Assembly: GCA_040902655.1 (NCBI GenBank)
Contig: JBBDWV010000016.1
Span: 104,756 to 168,755 of the forward strand
Origin: Mycobacteriales bacterium
Lineage (GTDB): Bacteria > Actinomycetota > Actinomycetes > Mycobacteriales > SCTD01
DNA length: 64,000 bases
Direction: 5' to 3'
Positions 1 to 8,303 of this stretch are shown one piece after another (position 1 is the stretch's first letter; each line of letters begins with the position of its first letter). The notes under the pieces are model-generated. The model was given only the letters and a program-made list of their open reading frames with translations, did no database searches and was not told the DNA's origin. Both the position numbers and the translations under genes were made by a program.

Positions 1-482
1 GCGGCGACGGCAAGGCCCACCAGGAGGAGCACCGGCCAGCTCGAACCGGGCCCCATCTCGACGGAGGCGGCACGCACCGCCGGCACAGCGGCGGCAGGCG
101 CCTCGGTACCGACGAAGATGGCGGCCCGGGCCGGGGCGCCGGAGTTCATGTGGTGATAGACCTGGTTCGCCAGGATCACGTGCTCGCCGGGCTCGACGTC
201 TGCCGGGATGGTGACCGGCACGTTGAACTTGCTGGTCATCGTGGACTCCGGCGGCGGAATGGTGGCCAGCAGCGGCCCGTCGAGCGAGTCGAGGCGCAGC
301 TCCACCGGCTCGTCGCTGGCGAAGTCGGCACCGAAGACGTTCACCGTGCCGCCGGGCTCCACGGTGGAGACGTCGGTCTTGATGGCCATGACCGCCACAC
401 AGGCGTACGCGATCGCGGCCGGTGCCAGCAAGGCCGCCGAGAGCAGGGAAGGAATGACCCAACGAAGGGTTGATCTAGTCAT
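1..482 (-). CDS. Secreted, probably membrane-anchored protein (3' end cut by window edge)
   Basis: The reading frame is open from an ATG at 480-482 to the window edge, giving about 160 residues with no stop seen. The N-terminus has a basic start followed by a hydrophobic stretch ending near AIAYA, which looks like a signal peptide. The middle part (roughly residues 30-120) is a Pro/Gly-rich beta-type region containing VEPGGTVNVFGADFAS, like IPT/TIG or CopC-type extracellular folds. The last visible residues (SSWPVLLLVGLAVAA) begin a membrane segment, so a C-terminal anchor is likely. It is divergent from the ArsR/His-rich pair, so a link to metal handling is possible but is inference. No specific function is recognised. 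Confidence 0.7.
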   Translation of the reverse strand, partial: MTRSTLRWVIPSLLSAALLAPAAIAYACVAVMAIKTDVSTVEPGGTVNVFGADFASDEPVELRLDSLDGPLLATIPPPESTMTSKFNVPVTIPADVEPGEHVILANQVYHHMNSGAPARAAIFVGTEAPAAAVPAVRAASVEMGPGSSWPVLLLVGLAVA

Positions 483-569
483 GTCGCGGAAGATAGCAAC
501 ATTCGAGAAATGCCGCGGTAAGTGTTGAACGCACCTAGTGCGGCTTTCGGAACGGGCGGTCACTGCGAA

Positions 570-585
570 AACACCTACCGGTGTT
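570..585. promoter_or_regulatory. Short inverted repeat in the divergent promoter region
   Basis: AACACC-TACC-GGTGTT is a perfect 6-bp inverted repeat with a 4-bp spacer. It lies in the 267-bp gap between the divergent secreted-protein gene and the arsR-type gene. It could be an operator, but nothing identifies the binding protein. Confidence 0.3.
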
Positions 586-713
586 CATCGCCCACCTGCC
601 TCTCCGGCCGGACTGGCGCCGCTGCCGGTCCGGCTCGCATCGAGCGGGATCCGGCCAGCCTGAGGTCCAGGCCACCGTGGGCATGCACCGACGTGCGGGA
701 CTTCCTGCGGTGC

Positions 714-734
714 TTGCATGCACGTATGCGCATG
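714..734. promoter_or_regulatory. Candidate operator of the ArsR-type regulator
   Basis: The segment TTGCATGCACGTATGCGCATG is an imperfect palindrome centred on ACGT. It ends 15 bp before the chosen ATG at 750. Repressors of the ArsR/SmtB family commonly bind CATATG-like palindromes overlapping their own promoters, so autoregulation is plausible. The motif also overlaps two alternative in-frame ATGs (726, 732), which argues for the later start. Confidence 0.4.
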
Positions 735-749
735 GGTACTGTCGAGCCG

Positions 750-1088
750 ATGAGAGATCCGGCACGGTACGAGCCGGCAGTCGAGCTGCTCAAGGCGTTG
801 GCCGCCCCCGTGCGGCTTGCCGCCGTCGAGGAGCTGACCCACGGGCCGCGCTGCGTGCACGAGCTGGTCGAGCTGCTCGACGTGGCCCAGCCGCTGGTGT
901 CGCAGCACCAGAGGGTGCTGCGGGCCGCGGGGCTGGTGACCGCCGGCCGACGCGGTCGAGAGGTGGAGTACACGCTGGCCGACGACCACGTCGTCCACGT
1001 CGTCCTCGACGTCCTGCGGCACGCCGACGAGCCACGCCCGTCCTCTTCCGACCCGACCGACGAGCAACCCCACGAGGAGCCAGCATGA
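750..1088 (+). CDS. ArsR/SmtB-family metal-responsive transcriptional repressor
   Basis: This 112-residue winged-helix protein is the usual length for the ArsR/SmtB family. Residues 8-60 carry the family signature: LLKALAAPVRLAAVEEL, then CVHELVELLDVAQPLVSQH as the recognition helix region, then HQRVLRAAGLV and the wing RRGREVEYTL. The C-terminal helix has DDHVVHVVLDVL, with Asp/His spacing like the alpha-5 zinc site of SmtB/CzrA. The tail (HADEPRPSSSDPTDEQPHEE) is acidic and His-containing. The ATG at 750 is chosen because upstream ATGs at 726 and 732 lie within a palindrome; the longer frame back to 522 has no family similarity. The stop overlaps the next start by 4 bp (ATGA), so the two genes are co-translated. 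Zinc is the likeliest signal, but this is inferred. Confidence 0.85.
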   Translation: MRDPARYEPAVELLKALAAPVRLAAVEELTHGPRCVHELVELLDVAQPLVSQHQRVLRAAGLVTAGRRGREVEYTLADDHVVHVVLDVLRHADEPRPSSSDPTDEQPHEEPA

Positions 1089-1390
1089 CCGCCACCGACC
1101 ACCGCACCCACGACACGCACGACGCGCACCGCCACGGCGAGGGCTGCGGCCACGTCGCGGTGCGCCACGACGAGCACACCGACTATCTGCATGACGGCCA
1201 CGTGCACGCCGAGCACGACGACCACTACGACGAACACGAGCTCACCCAGCACGTGCAGGCCGAGGAGCACAGCGGGCACGAGCACCGCGACGGCTGCGGG
1301 CACGAGGCCGTCTCCCATGGCGACCACACCGACTTCGTCCACGACGGGCACCGGCACGCTGCCCACGCCGGGCACTACGACGAGCACTGA
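1085..1390 (+). CDS. Histidine-rich metal-binding protein with internal duplication
   Basis: This 101-residue protein is roughly one-quarter His and very rich in Asp/Glu. It has two tandem units of about 33 residues (about residues 18-50 and 69-101), each following GCGHxAVxHxDHTDxxHDGH with a closing HYDEH. Each unit has one Cys, so the protein carries two Cys and dozens of His as metal ligands. There is no signal peptide or membrane segment, so it should act in the cytoplasm as a zinc (or nickel/copper) buffer or chaperone. It is coupled by a 4-bp overlap to the ArsR-type repressor, which supports metal-induced expression. Similar short His-rich proteins occur next to ArsR genes in actinomycetes; their exact role is not established. 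Confidence 0.8.
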   Translation: MTATDHRTHDTHDAHRHGEGCGHVAVRHDEHTDYLHDGHVHAEHDDHYDEHELTQHVQAEEHSGHEHRDGCGHEAVSHGDHTDFVHDGHRHAAHAGHYDEH

Positions 1391-1463
1391 GCCGACCAGG
1401 CGGACCGCCGTCGGCAGGGCTGCCAACTGTGCAACCGCACGCTCCCCGAGGCGGCACCACTAT

Positions 1464-1484
1464 TGATAATGAGATCTGTTTTCG
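1464..1484 (+). promoter_or_regulatory. Fur/Zur-like AT-rich box upstream of the small exported protein
   Basis: TGATAATGAGATCTGTTTTCG stands out as AT-rich in very GC-rich DNA and resembles Fur-superfamily (Zur/Fur) boxes. It shares TATTGATAA with the site upstream of the secreted VWA gene. The half-sites TGATAAT and GTTTTCG are separated by 7 bp rather than the 1 bp of a simple 7-1-7 box, so the match is imperfect. Confidence 0.35.
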
Positions 1485-1535
1485 TTAGAGTGCGACATGT
1501 CGGGCATCCGGCCCGACCCGTACAAGGAGAAACAC

Positions 1536-1724
1536 ATGCGTCGTACTCTGCTGCTCGCCGTCACGGCCGCTGCTGTCGCAGCCGCCGCCCCAGCCGCCAC
1601 CGCCTCGTCCTGCTCGGGCGGCATCACCGGCCCCGCCAAGCCCATCGTCCACTCGCTCGAGAAGCCGGTCGAGGGCACGCCGGCGGCTGACGCCATCCAC
1701 ACCGTGGAGTGCAACCTGCCGTAG
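1536..1724 (+). CDS. Small exported protein of unknown function
   Basis: This 62-residue protein starts at the ATG at 1536, preceded by an excellent ribosome binding site AAGGAGA at 1524-1530. That site rules out the upstream in-frame ATG at 1497. Residues 1-25 (MRRTLLLAV followed by an Ala-rich core ending ATAS) form a clear signal peptide. The mature part is about 37 residues with two Cys (SSCSGG and VECNLP) that could form one disulfide. No family is recognised. It lies downstream of the ArsR/His-rich pair behind its own Fur/Zur-like box and ends at a strong terminator, so it is probably a separate transcript. Confidence 0.65.
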   Translation: MRRTLLLAVTAAAVAAAAPAATASSCSGGITGPAKPIVHSLEKPVEGTPAADAIHTVECNLP

Positions 1725-1737
1725 CAGCACCGGTTCT

Positions 1738-1769
1738 GACGGCCCCGTGGCAGCAGCCACGGGGCCGTC
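1738..1769. terminator. Strong bidirectional terminator hairpin
   Basis: GACGGCCCCGTGG, a 6-nt loop (CAGCAG), then CCACGGGGCCGTC forms a perfect 13-bp GC-rich stem. It sits between the convergent small exported protein gene and the secreted VWA protein gene, so it can serve both strands. Confidence 0.85.
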
Positions 1770-1780
1770 TGCATTCGGCG

Positions 1781-4642
1781 TCACTCCCGGCGGCGCCGTC
1801 GTCCACCGACGGCCGGCGCTGTGACAGGAACACTGGAGCGACGTCGTTGCGCGAGCAGGTGCGCTGTCGCGGCCGCCGCGGCCGCCGCACCTCCCGTCAG
1901 CGGCACGGCGGCCAGAGGCACGTCCCGCTGCGCCGACGTCCCCGCGTACGCCTCGGCCTGCCCCCGCGCCCTCTCCTGGGGCGCACCGGCCAGCCCGGCG
2001 CTGCCGTGCCCGACGGCACCCGGCACCTGCCCCGGGACAGCTCCGCCTGCTCCCGCGGCCGCCCCGGCGCCGGCCCCGGCCCCGGCTCCGGCAGCGGCAC
2101 CCGCCCCTGCGGGAAGCGGAACCGGGGCCGGGACCTGCACGGCCGGCGGCGGCGCGGCCGGTGGAGCGGCGGCCACGGCCGCAGCCGGTCCGGCGTCGGA
2201 CGGGGCGGCCTGCGCGCCAGCGGGCCCGTCCGCCGGCGGCGGCCCGGCTGTGCCGCACTGCATCTGCGCCACGGCAGTCGCCACTGCGGCACCGCCGGCG
2301 ATCGCCTCCAGCTTCGCGGTGACCGGCGCGTCGGCGGCGCCCAGGCAGCGCGCGGCCACGGTGAACGAAAACGTCCCACCCGCCCGCAGGTCGACCTCGT
2401 CGTACCGCTCGGCGACCGTGACCTCGAGCAGGTCGGCCGGCGCGGACGGCCGCAGCGCCACAGCGCCGCGGGCATCCAGGGCCCGCAGCAGCGCCTGGAC
2501 CGGAGCGCCGACCGGCACCTCCCCGTCCTGCTCGACCGCCAGGCAGACCAGCGGGTCGCCGGCACGCAGGTCCGGCGTGCCGTCGCCGTCGCAGTCGACG
2601 CCGCCGGCCGGTGCCAGCGCCCCGCTGCCAGCGGAGAACCGGTCGAGCTGGACCCGCAGCAGCGCATGCTGCTCGACGCCGCTGAGCCGGTCGCCGCCGG
2701 CCCGGGAGGCGCCGTCGCGGTGCGCGACCTGGATGCCGACGTGCTGGACGGCGGCCGCGCGCAGCGCTGAGATGACGGCGTCCTCCGAGGGCTCGCCGGG
2801 CGTCGTCGGCGTCCACGGCTCGTCGGTCAGGTGCAGCACGACGCGCAGCGCGTCCTCCCGGAAGCTTGCGGCCTGGTCGGGCCGGACGACCTCCCGGCCG
2901 TCGACGACGAGTCCTTCCCCGGTGACCGCCTGGTAGAGCGCGCTGCGGTGCGCCTCCTCCCCTCCGCGGGTGGTGACGGTGCGCAGCTGTCTCTGCAGCT
3001 CCCGCCCGGGCGACGCGAGGTCGACCAGGCGGCGGTAGCGCTCCGGGCTCTTGTCCCAGAACTCGCCCAGCCCGACCCGCAGGTCGACTCCCTCGCCGGC
3101 CAGCGCGGTCACCAGTTCCTGCAGGCCGCACGCCAGCCCGTCGGCAGCCGACTTCATCGAGTCGGAGGTGTCCAGCAGCACGAACAGGTCCAGTGCCCGC
3201 GCGGCGCCCGACAGCTCGAGCAGGTACTCCTGGGCACCGACGCCGGCGGCGTCCGGTCTCAGCGTCGTCTGCGACGGCGTCAGCTCCGCCGTCGGTGAGC
3301 GCACCGGCGGCGGCGCCAACACCGGCGCGTCGGAGCAGGCCGCCGGCGGCGGCGGGAAGAGGCCGTCATCGACAACGGCCGCACCGGTGCCGTCATCGAC
3401 CGTCGGCGGCACGATGCGACCGGCGGCGGGCGGGTCGTACACCACGTACCGGTCCGGGCCGGCCGGCGTCGACAGGCTGCTCGAGTGCAGGTGCACAGCC
3501 GGGTCCAGCGTGCGGTCGACGGCCGCACCCAGCAGGGGATGCCCGCGGCCGTCCATCACGTCGACCCACGTCCCGCGCGGGCCATCGAACAGGAACAGCG
3601 CCCCCGGACCGGTGTAGCCGCTGGGGAAGTTCGGCCCCAGGTCCCGCGTGGCCAGGACGAGCTCGTCGCCGTCGCGGCCGACGGCCAGCGACTCCGGCAC
3701 GCCTTCCAGGCCCAACCTGGGCAGCTCCCCCACCGCGCCGTCCCGCCGCACCTGGTACACCGCGCCGGAACCCGGACCGACCGCGGTGTTCAGCGAGCCG
3801 GTCCCGACCACGACCGTGGTGCCGGCGGAGTCGCCGCCCGCCGGATGGACGGCGAGCCCATGCGTCCAGCGCAGCTGGTTGCCCTCGAGCAGGGTACGAA
3901 AGGTCAGGCCGCCGTCATCGGTGGCGGCCAGTCCTCGACCGGCGACCGCGGCGTGGCTGCTGCGCTCGGGATCGACCCCGATCCGGTGGGTGAAGACGTC
4001 GGGGGTTGCGGCGGACTCGCGCCGAATTCCGGGCAGCGGCCGGAACGACGCCCCGCCGTCGTCGCTACGGGCGGCCACCGTCCCGCCGGCCAGGCCGGCC
4101 GCGACCGCGTACACGACGTCAGGATCGCCTGGCGCCGGCGCCACCAGCACCGGCCCGGCGAACGGCAGCGCCGCCAGCACGAACTCCTGCCCGGGACCGC
4201 GCCGCGACAGCAGCCGCCCCCCGTTGGCGACCTCGCCCAGCACCCGATCCCGCACGGTCACGTGCAGTCGACCGGTGGGCTCGGGACTGTCCGGGACCAC
4301 CAGCGCGGTGATCGTCGTCGTCGGGCCGGCCGCATCCACGGTCAACAATGGCGCCCAGGTGCAGCCGGCGTCGGTGCTGACCGCGACGCGGGTCGGGTCG
4401 GCCAGGTAGACCGTGCGCGGGTCGGCAGGCTCCACGGCATGCGCCACCAGCGGCCCCGGCAGCAGGTCGTCCGGCTTGTCCACCGACCGGAAGGCGCCGT
4501 CGATCTGGTGTGCCGTCTGGCAGGCCGCTGCCCGGACGGGTTCCGCCGACGGAATTCCCGCGAGCGACACCGCCCCGACCACGACGGCCAGTCCAACGGG
4601 CCAGGAGCGGCGGGCGCCACGTGCGTACAAGGTATGTGTCAC
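1781..4642 (-). CDS. Secreted beta-propeller/von Willebrand factor A domain protein
   Basis: This 953-residue exported protein starts at GTG 4640-4642 with AAGGTG five bases upstream. Residues 1-38 form a signal peptide ending in an Ala-rich site. Residues about 40-440 hold repeats such as DPRTVYLADPTRVAVSTDAG and DDGGLTFRTLLEG that resemble BNR/sialidase-type propeller blades. A VWA domain starts near residue 484 with the MIDAS motif DTSDS. From about residue 820 a Pro/Ala/Gly-rich low-complexity linker leads to a weakly hydrophobic Ala run and a basic tail (GGRRRRRE), which may anchor it at the cell surface. Adhesion or a metal-dependent surface role is plausible from the VWA MIDAS. No specific family is recognised. 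It is divergent from the FtsH-type gene, with a Fur/Zur-like box in its promoter. Confidence 0.75.
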   Translation of the reverse strand: MTHTLYARGARRSWPVGLAVVVGAVSLAGIPSAEPVRAAACQTAHQIDGAFRSVDKPDDLLPGPLVAHAVEPADPRTVYLADPTRVAVSTDAGCTWAPLLTVDAAGPTTTITALVVPDSPEPTGRLHVTVRDRVLGEVANGGRLLSRRGPGQEFVLAALPFAGPVLVAPAPGDPDVVYAVAAGLAGGTVAARSDDGGASFRPLPGIRRESAATPDVFTHRIGVDPERSSHAAVAGRGLAATDDGGLTFRTLLEGNQLRWTHGLAVHPAGGDSAGTTVVVGTGSLNTAVGPGSGAVYQVRRDGAVGELPRLGLEGVPESLAVGRDGDELVLATRDLGPNFPSGYTGPGALFLFDGPRGTWVDVMDGRGHPLLGAAVDRTLDPAVHLHSSSLSTPAGPDRYVVYDPPAAGRIVPPTVDDGTGAAVVDDGLFPPPPAACSDAPVLAPPPVRSPTAELTPSQTTLRPDAAGVGAQEYLLELSGAARALDLFVLLDTSDSMKSAADGLACGLQELVTALAGEGVDLRVGLGEFWDKSPERYRRLVDLASPGRELQRQLRTVTTRGGEEAHRSALYQAVTGEGLVVDGREVVRPDQAASFREDALRVVLHLTDEPWTPTTPGEPSEDAVISALRAAAVQHVGIQVAHRDGASRAGGDRLSGVEQHALLRVQLDRFSAGSGALAPAGGVDCDGDGTPDLRAGDPLVCLAVEQDGEVPVGAPVQALLRALDARGAVALRPSAPADLLEVTVAERYDEVDLRAGGTFSFTVAARCLGAADAPVTAKLEAIAGGAAVATAVAQMQCGTAGPPPADGPAGAQAAPSDAGPAAAVAAAPPAAPPPAVQVPAPVPLPAGAGAAAGAGAGAGAGAAAGAGGAVPGQVPGAVGHGSAGLAGAPQERARGQAEAYAGTSAQRDVPLAAVPLTGGAAAAAAATAHLLAQRRRSSVPVTAPAVGGRRRRRE

Positions 4643-4654
4643 CGCTGCACCTTA

Positions 4655-4669
4655 CGACAACGGTTATCA
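4655..4669 (-). promoter_or_regulatory. Fur/Zur-like 7-1-7 inverted repeat before the secreted VWA gene
   Basis: Read on the minus strand, TGATAAC-C-GTTGTCG is a 15-bp inverted repeat in the 7-1-7 arrangement typical of Zur boxes. It lies 13 bp upstream of the GTG start, where binding would block transcription or translation. The assignment rests on sequence resemblance only. Confidence 0.4.
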
Positions 4670-4771
4670 ATACTGGCTCGGAGTCGGCACCCACGGACGG
4701 GACCCGGCAGGCGCTGCAGCGCCCCTTGTCTGTCTGCTGGGCCGATCCTGCGCCGGAGCGCGTGATGCCAT

Positions 4772-4786
4772 TGAGAGTCGTTTCCA
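4772..4786 (+). promoter_or_regulatory. Second Fur/Zur-like inverted repeat before the FtsH-type gene
   Basis: TGAGAGT-C-GTTTCCA is a weaker 7-1-7 repeat within CATTGAGAGTCGTTTCCATG. It lies in the divergent 259-bp promoter region, 115 bp before the FtsH-type start. It may belong to the same regulon as the site at 4655. Confidence 0.3.
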
Positions 4787-4901
4787 TGTAGCCTCGCTGC
4801 GCGGCACATCCGCTCGTTCGCCCGCTACCTCCTGGGAGCCGCACGTGAAGAGCGGCACCACGACAGGTACGCCGCCACCACAAGACCTGGAGCCCCACGC
4901 G

Positions 4902-6797
4902 ATGACCACCCGACTCGCCCGACTCGTGCCGCGGAACCCGGTCACCCTCCTGAGCGCCTCCCTGGTACTGCTGCTGGCCCTGGTCGCCGCCGCGTTCACC
5001 GCCACCGCCCCCCGGTCTCCGGGCCTTGAGCTGACGCTCGACCGGCTCACGGCACTCGCGGCGGAGGAACAGGTCGCCGTTGCGGCCCTGCGCGACCAAG
5101 AGGCAAGGGTCGAGGGCCGGCTGGACGACGGAACCAGGTTCTGGACCGGCTACCCGGCCAGCGACAGCGCGACCGGGCAGCTGCTGACCACGCTCACAGA
5201 CAGCGGCGCGCGGGTTCGGGTCGACGCCCAGGCGGGCCAGGCCACGATCCGGCTGCTCGCGACGGTGCTGCTGCCGCTGGCGGTGCTGGCCAACCTGTTC
5301 GCGCTGCTGTTCGTCGGGCTGCGCGGCGGCGGGCAGGGTGACGTCGCCGCCTTCGGCACGGTACGGGGCGGCAAGGGCGCCCGCACCGGCGCTCCGCCGC
5401 GGGTCACCTACGCCGACGTGGCGGGCGCCGACGACGCCGTCGAGGAGTTGCGGGAGGTGGTCACCTACCTCACCGATCCCGGCCGGTACGCCGCGCTCGG
5501 TGCGCAGCCGCCCAAGGGTGTGCTGCTGCTCGGCCCACCCGGCACCGGCAAGACGCTGCTGGCCCGAGCCACCGCCGGCGAGGCCCAGGTGGCGTTCTTC
5601 TCCGTCAGCGGCGCGGAGTTCGTCGAGTCCCTCGTCGGCGTCGGCGCGGCCCGAGTGCGCGACCTGTTCGCGGCCGTACGGGCGGCCGCCCCGGCGATCC
5701 TGTTCATCGACGAGGTCGACGCCGCTGGGCGCCGGCGCGGCTCCGGCGAGGCCGGCGGCGGGTCCGACGAGCGCGAGCAGACGCTCAACCAACTGCTCGT
5801 GGAGATGGACGGTTTCGAGGTCAGCAGCGGTGTCGTGGTCATGGCCGCCACGAACCGGGCCGACGTTCTCGATCCCGCGCTGCTGCGGCCGGGCCGGTTC
5901 GACCGACTCGTCACCGTCGACGCCCCCGATCTCGCCGGCCGCCGGCGCATCCTCGAGCTGCACGCCCGCTCCATCCCGCTCGGGCCGGACGCCGACCTCG
6001 GACTGCTCGCCCGCCGTACGCCCGGCTTCACCGGCGCCGACCTGGCCAGCGTGGTCAACGAGGCTGCACTACTCGCTGTCCGCGACAGCCGCGCCGAAGT
6101 CCGTGGCGACGACCTCGCCCTGGCCGTGGACCGGGTTCGGCACGGCACCGGCAGCCGCGGTCGCGTGCTCTCCGACGACGAACGCCGCCGCATCGCCGTC
6201 CACGAGGCGGCGCACGCCGTCGTCGTCACCGCCACCGGTGGTGACGTCGACAAGGTCTCGGTGCTGGCCCGCGGTGACCGGCTCGGCGGCGTGCGGCTAC
6301 GCAGCGAGGACGCCGACGCCGCGGTGCTGTCCGCCGGGCAGCTGCGGGTCCGGTTGGTGCGCCTGCTCGGCGGCACGGTCGGCGAACATGTCGTGCTGGG
6401 CGACGGCTCCACCGCCGGCGAACTCGACCTGCAGCGCGCCACCGGCCTGGCCCGCGACCTGATCGCCCGCTACGGGCTGTCCGACGCCGTCGGTCCGGTG
6501 CGGCTGCTCGCCCCCGACGCCGACGCCTACCTGGGCGGCGGCGCCCGGCTCGGACCGATCGGCCCGTCCACCGTCGACGTCCTCGACGCTGCCGTGCGCC
6601 GCACCGTCGAGGACGCCGCCGCCGCCGCCGAGCGTCTCGTGGGCACTTACCGGAGGACCCTCGATGCCCTCGCCGCGGCACTGGTGGAGGCCGAGCACGT
6701 CGAGGGCCAGGCCCTGGCCGAACTTCTGGCACCCGTGCGCCCGGCGGCGCCGGGCCCGCCGATGCGCACCCGGCGCCGCTCCGTCACCATCGGCTGA
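4902..6797 (+). CDS. ftsH: FtsH-type membrane AAA+ zinc metalloprotease
   Basis: This 631-residue protein has the full FtsH architecture. There is a first membrane segment (about 14-36), a short extracytoplasmic domain, and a second segment (about 121-143). The AAA+ domain has Walker A GPPGTGKT, Walker B ILFIDEVD, the SRH and sensor residues ([20 protein letters not shown]) and lid GFTGADL. The peptidase domain has zinc motif HEAAH and the third-ligand region GELDLQRAT. It is shorter than typical FtsH (about 640-800) and its C-terminal half is divergent ([12 protein letters not shown] instead of YGMSxxLG), so it may be a second paralogue rather than the housekeeping copy. ATG 4902 has GGAG nine bases upstream; an in-frame GTG at 4845 with GGGAG six bases upstream is a real alternative, adding 19 residues. 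Confidence 0.85.
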   Translation: MTTRLARLVPRNPVTLLSASLVLLLALVAAAFTATAPRSPGLELTLDRLTALAAEEQVAVAALRDQEARVEGRLDDGTRFWTGYPASDSATGQLLTTLTDSGARVRVDAQAGQATIRLLATVLLPLAVLANLFALLFVGLRGGGQGDVAAFGTVRGGKGARTGAPPRVTYADVAGADDAVEELREVVTYLTDPGRYAALGAQPPKGVLLLGPPGTGKTLLARATAGEAQVAFFSVSGAEFVESLVGVGAARVRDLFAAVRAAAPAILFIDEVDAAGRRRGSGEAGGGSDEREQTLNQLLVEMDGFEVSSGVVVMAATNRADVLDPALLRPGRFDRLVTVDAPDLAGRRRILELHARSIPLGPDADLGLLARRTPGFTGADLASVVNEAALLAVRDSRAEVRGDDLALAVDRVRHGTGSRGRVLSDDERRRIAVHEAAHAVVVTATGGDVDKVSVLARGDRLGGVRLRSEDADAAVLSAGQLRVRLVRLLGGTVGEHVVLGDGSTAGELDLQRATGLARDLIARYGLSDAVGPVRLLAPDADAYLGGGARLGPIGPSTVDVLDAAVRRTVEDAAAAAERLVGTYRRTLDALAAALVEAEHVEGQALAELLAPVRPAAPGPPMRTRRRSVTIG

Positions 6798-6822
6798 TGT
6801 CGCGGTCCGGCAGCGGCAGTGG

Positions 6823-7515
6823 TCAGATCGCCATGGCAGCTCGCACCGCAGCGCCGGAACTGCTGCCTCCTTCACCCGTCACGCTGACCCGTCCCGACTC
6901 CAGGACGTAGTACCGGCTGGCGGCGCTCAGCGCGAACCCGACGTGCTGCTCGACGAGCAGCACGGACAGCCCGCCTCGGCGGGTCAGCGAGAGGACGGCC
7001 TGCTGGATCTCCGTGACGACACTGGGCTGGATCCCCTCGGTCGGCTCGTCCAGGACGAGCACCCGGGGCCGTGTCATGAGTGCCCGCGCGATGGCCAGCT
7101 GCTGCCGCTGGCCACCCGACAGCAGGCCGGCTCGGCGGCTCAGAAGTGCGCGCAGGGCAGGGAACAGGTCGAGAGCCTCGTCGGTGCGAGCACGAGCGTC
7201 GCGGGTGCCATCGGCGATCAGCTGCAGGTTCTCGCCGGCGGTCAGCTGGGGAAACGACTGTTGCCCCTGCGGCACATAGGCCAGGCCCCGCCGCACGCGC
7301 TGGTGCGGTCGCAGCCCGCTGACGTCCTCGCCGTCGAGCAGGACGACGCCCCGGCGCGCCGGAAGCAACCCGACAGCGGCCCGCAGCAGCGTCGTCTTGC
7401 CCGCGCCGTTGTGGCCGAGCACCGCGGTCACCCCGTCGGTCGGGACGGCGAGGTCGACGCCGTGCACGACCTCCGTGCGTCCGTAGGCGACGTGCACGCC
7501 GCGCAGCTCAAGCAC
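6823..7515 (-). CDS. urtE: Urea ABC transporter, ATP-binding subunit UrtE
   Basis: This 230-residue ATPase is the LivF-like half of the urea importer and powers urea uptake at the inner face of the membrane. It shows Walker A GHNGAGKTT, signature LLSGGQRQQLAIARAL, Walker B VLVLDEPTEGIQP and the switch His in LLVEQHVGFA. The GLRPHQRVRRGLAYVPQGQQ region is typical of branched-chain amino acid/urea ATPases. Its GTG start overlaps the urtD stop by one base (TAGTG). It is the last gene of the minus-strand urt cluster and is followed after 25 bp by the convergent FtsH-type gene. Confidence 0.93.
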   Translation of the reverse strand: MLELRGVHVAYGRTEVVHGVDLAVPTDGVTAVLGHNGAGKTTLLRAAVGLLPARRGVVLLDGEDVSGLRPHQRVRRGLAYVPQGQQSFPQLTAGENLQLIADGTRDARARTDEALDLFPALRALLSRRAGLLSGGQRQQLAIARALMTRPRVLVLDEPTEGIQPSVVTEIQQAVLSLTRRGGLSVLLVEQHVGFALSAASRYYVLESGRVSVTGEGGSSSGAAVRAAMAI

Positions 7516-8303
7516 TAGGTCACCTCCACGGCAGCGCGGGCCTCGTCGGGTGCGTCCGGTGGCGTGGCCGCCTCGCCAGGACCGAGATAGACCTCCTGCA
7601 CCCTGGGATCGGCCTGCACTTGTGCGTAGGTCCCTTCCGCCAGCACCTTTCCGGCCGCGAGCACGGTGACCGAGTCTGCATACTCGCGGAGGAACTCCAT
7701 GTCGTGCTCGACGACCACCACCACGTGGTCGCGCCGCACCCTGCGGAGCAGGTCGCCGGTCTGCGCGCGCTCCTCGACACTCATGCCCGCCACCGGCTCG
7801 TCGAGCAGCAGTACCGTGCCGTCCTGCACGAGCAACATGCCGATCTCCAGCCACTGCTTCTGACCGTGCGCCAACTCCCCGGCCTTTTGGTCGCGCAGCG
7901 CCGTGAGACCAGTTGTCGCCATGGCCGCCTCGACGGCCTCGGGCACCGCACTGCGCGCACGCAGCAGGGTGCGCCAACGGCGCGACGAGCCCGCTGCGAT
8001 GTCGAGGTTCTGCAGCACCGTGAGCTCCTCGAAGACGCTGGCCGTCTGGAACGTCCGTCCGATCCCGGCTCGGGCGATCTGATGTTCCTTCTTGCCGAGC
8101 AGCTCCACGCCGTCGAGCCTCGCGGAACCGGTGGCCGGGGCCAAGCCGGTGATGGCGTCGACCAGGGTCGTCTTGCCGGCCCCGTTCGGCCCGATGAGGA
8201 AGCGCAGGTCCCCCTCGAGGACGGTCAGGTCGACGCCGTCGACAGCGACGAACCCGTCGAAGACCACGCGCAGGCCACGTACCTCGAGGTAGTCGCGGCT
8301 CAC
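7515..8303 (-). CDS. urtD: Urea ABC transporter, ATP-binding subunit UrtD
   Basis: This 262-residue ATPase is the LivG-like partner of UrtE. It shows Walker A GPNGAGKTT, the UrtD-typical signature ELAHGQKQWLEIGMLL, Walker B VLLLDEPVAGMS and VVVVEHDMEFL. The GTG at 8301-8303 is chosen because it overlaps the urtC stop in a GTGA arrangement and because the homology (DYLEVRGLRVVFDGFVAVDGVDL) starts four codons in. Longer upstream extension of the frame is a shadow of urtC. Confidence 0.93.
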   Translation of the reverse strand: MSRDYLEVRGLRVVFDGFVAVDGVDLTVLEGDLRFLIGPNGAGKTTLVDAITGLAPATGSARLDGVELLGKKEHQIARAGIGRTFQTASVFEELTVLQNLDIAAGSSRRWRTLLRARSAVPEAVEAAMATTGLTALRDQKAGELAHGQKQWLEIGMLLVQDGTVLLLDEPVAGMSVEERAQTGDLLRRVRRDHVVVVVEHDMEFLREYADSVTVLAAGKVLAEGTYAQVQADPRVQEVYLGPGEAATPPDAPDEARAAVEVT

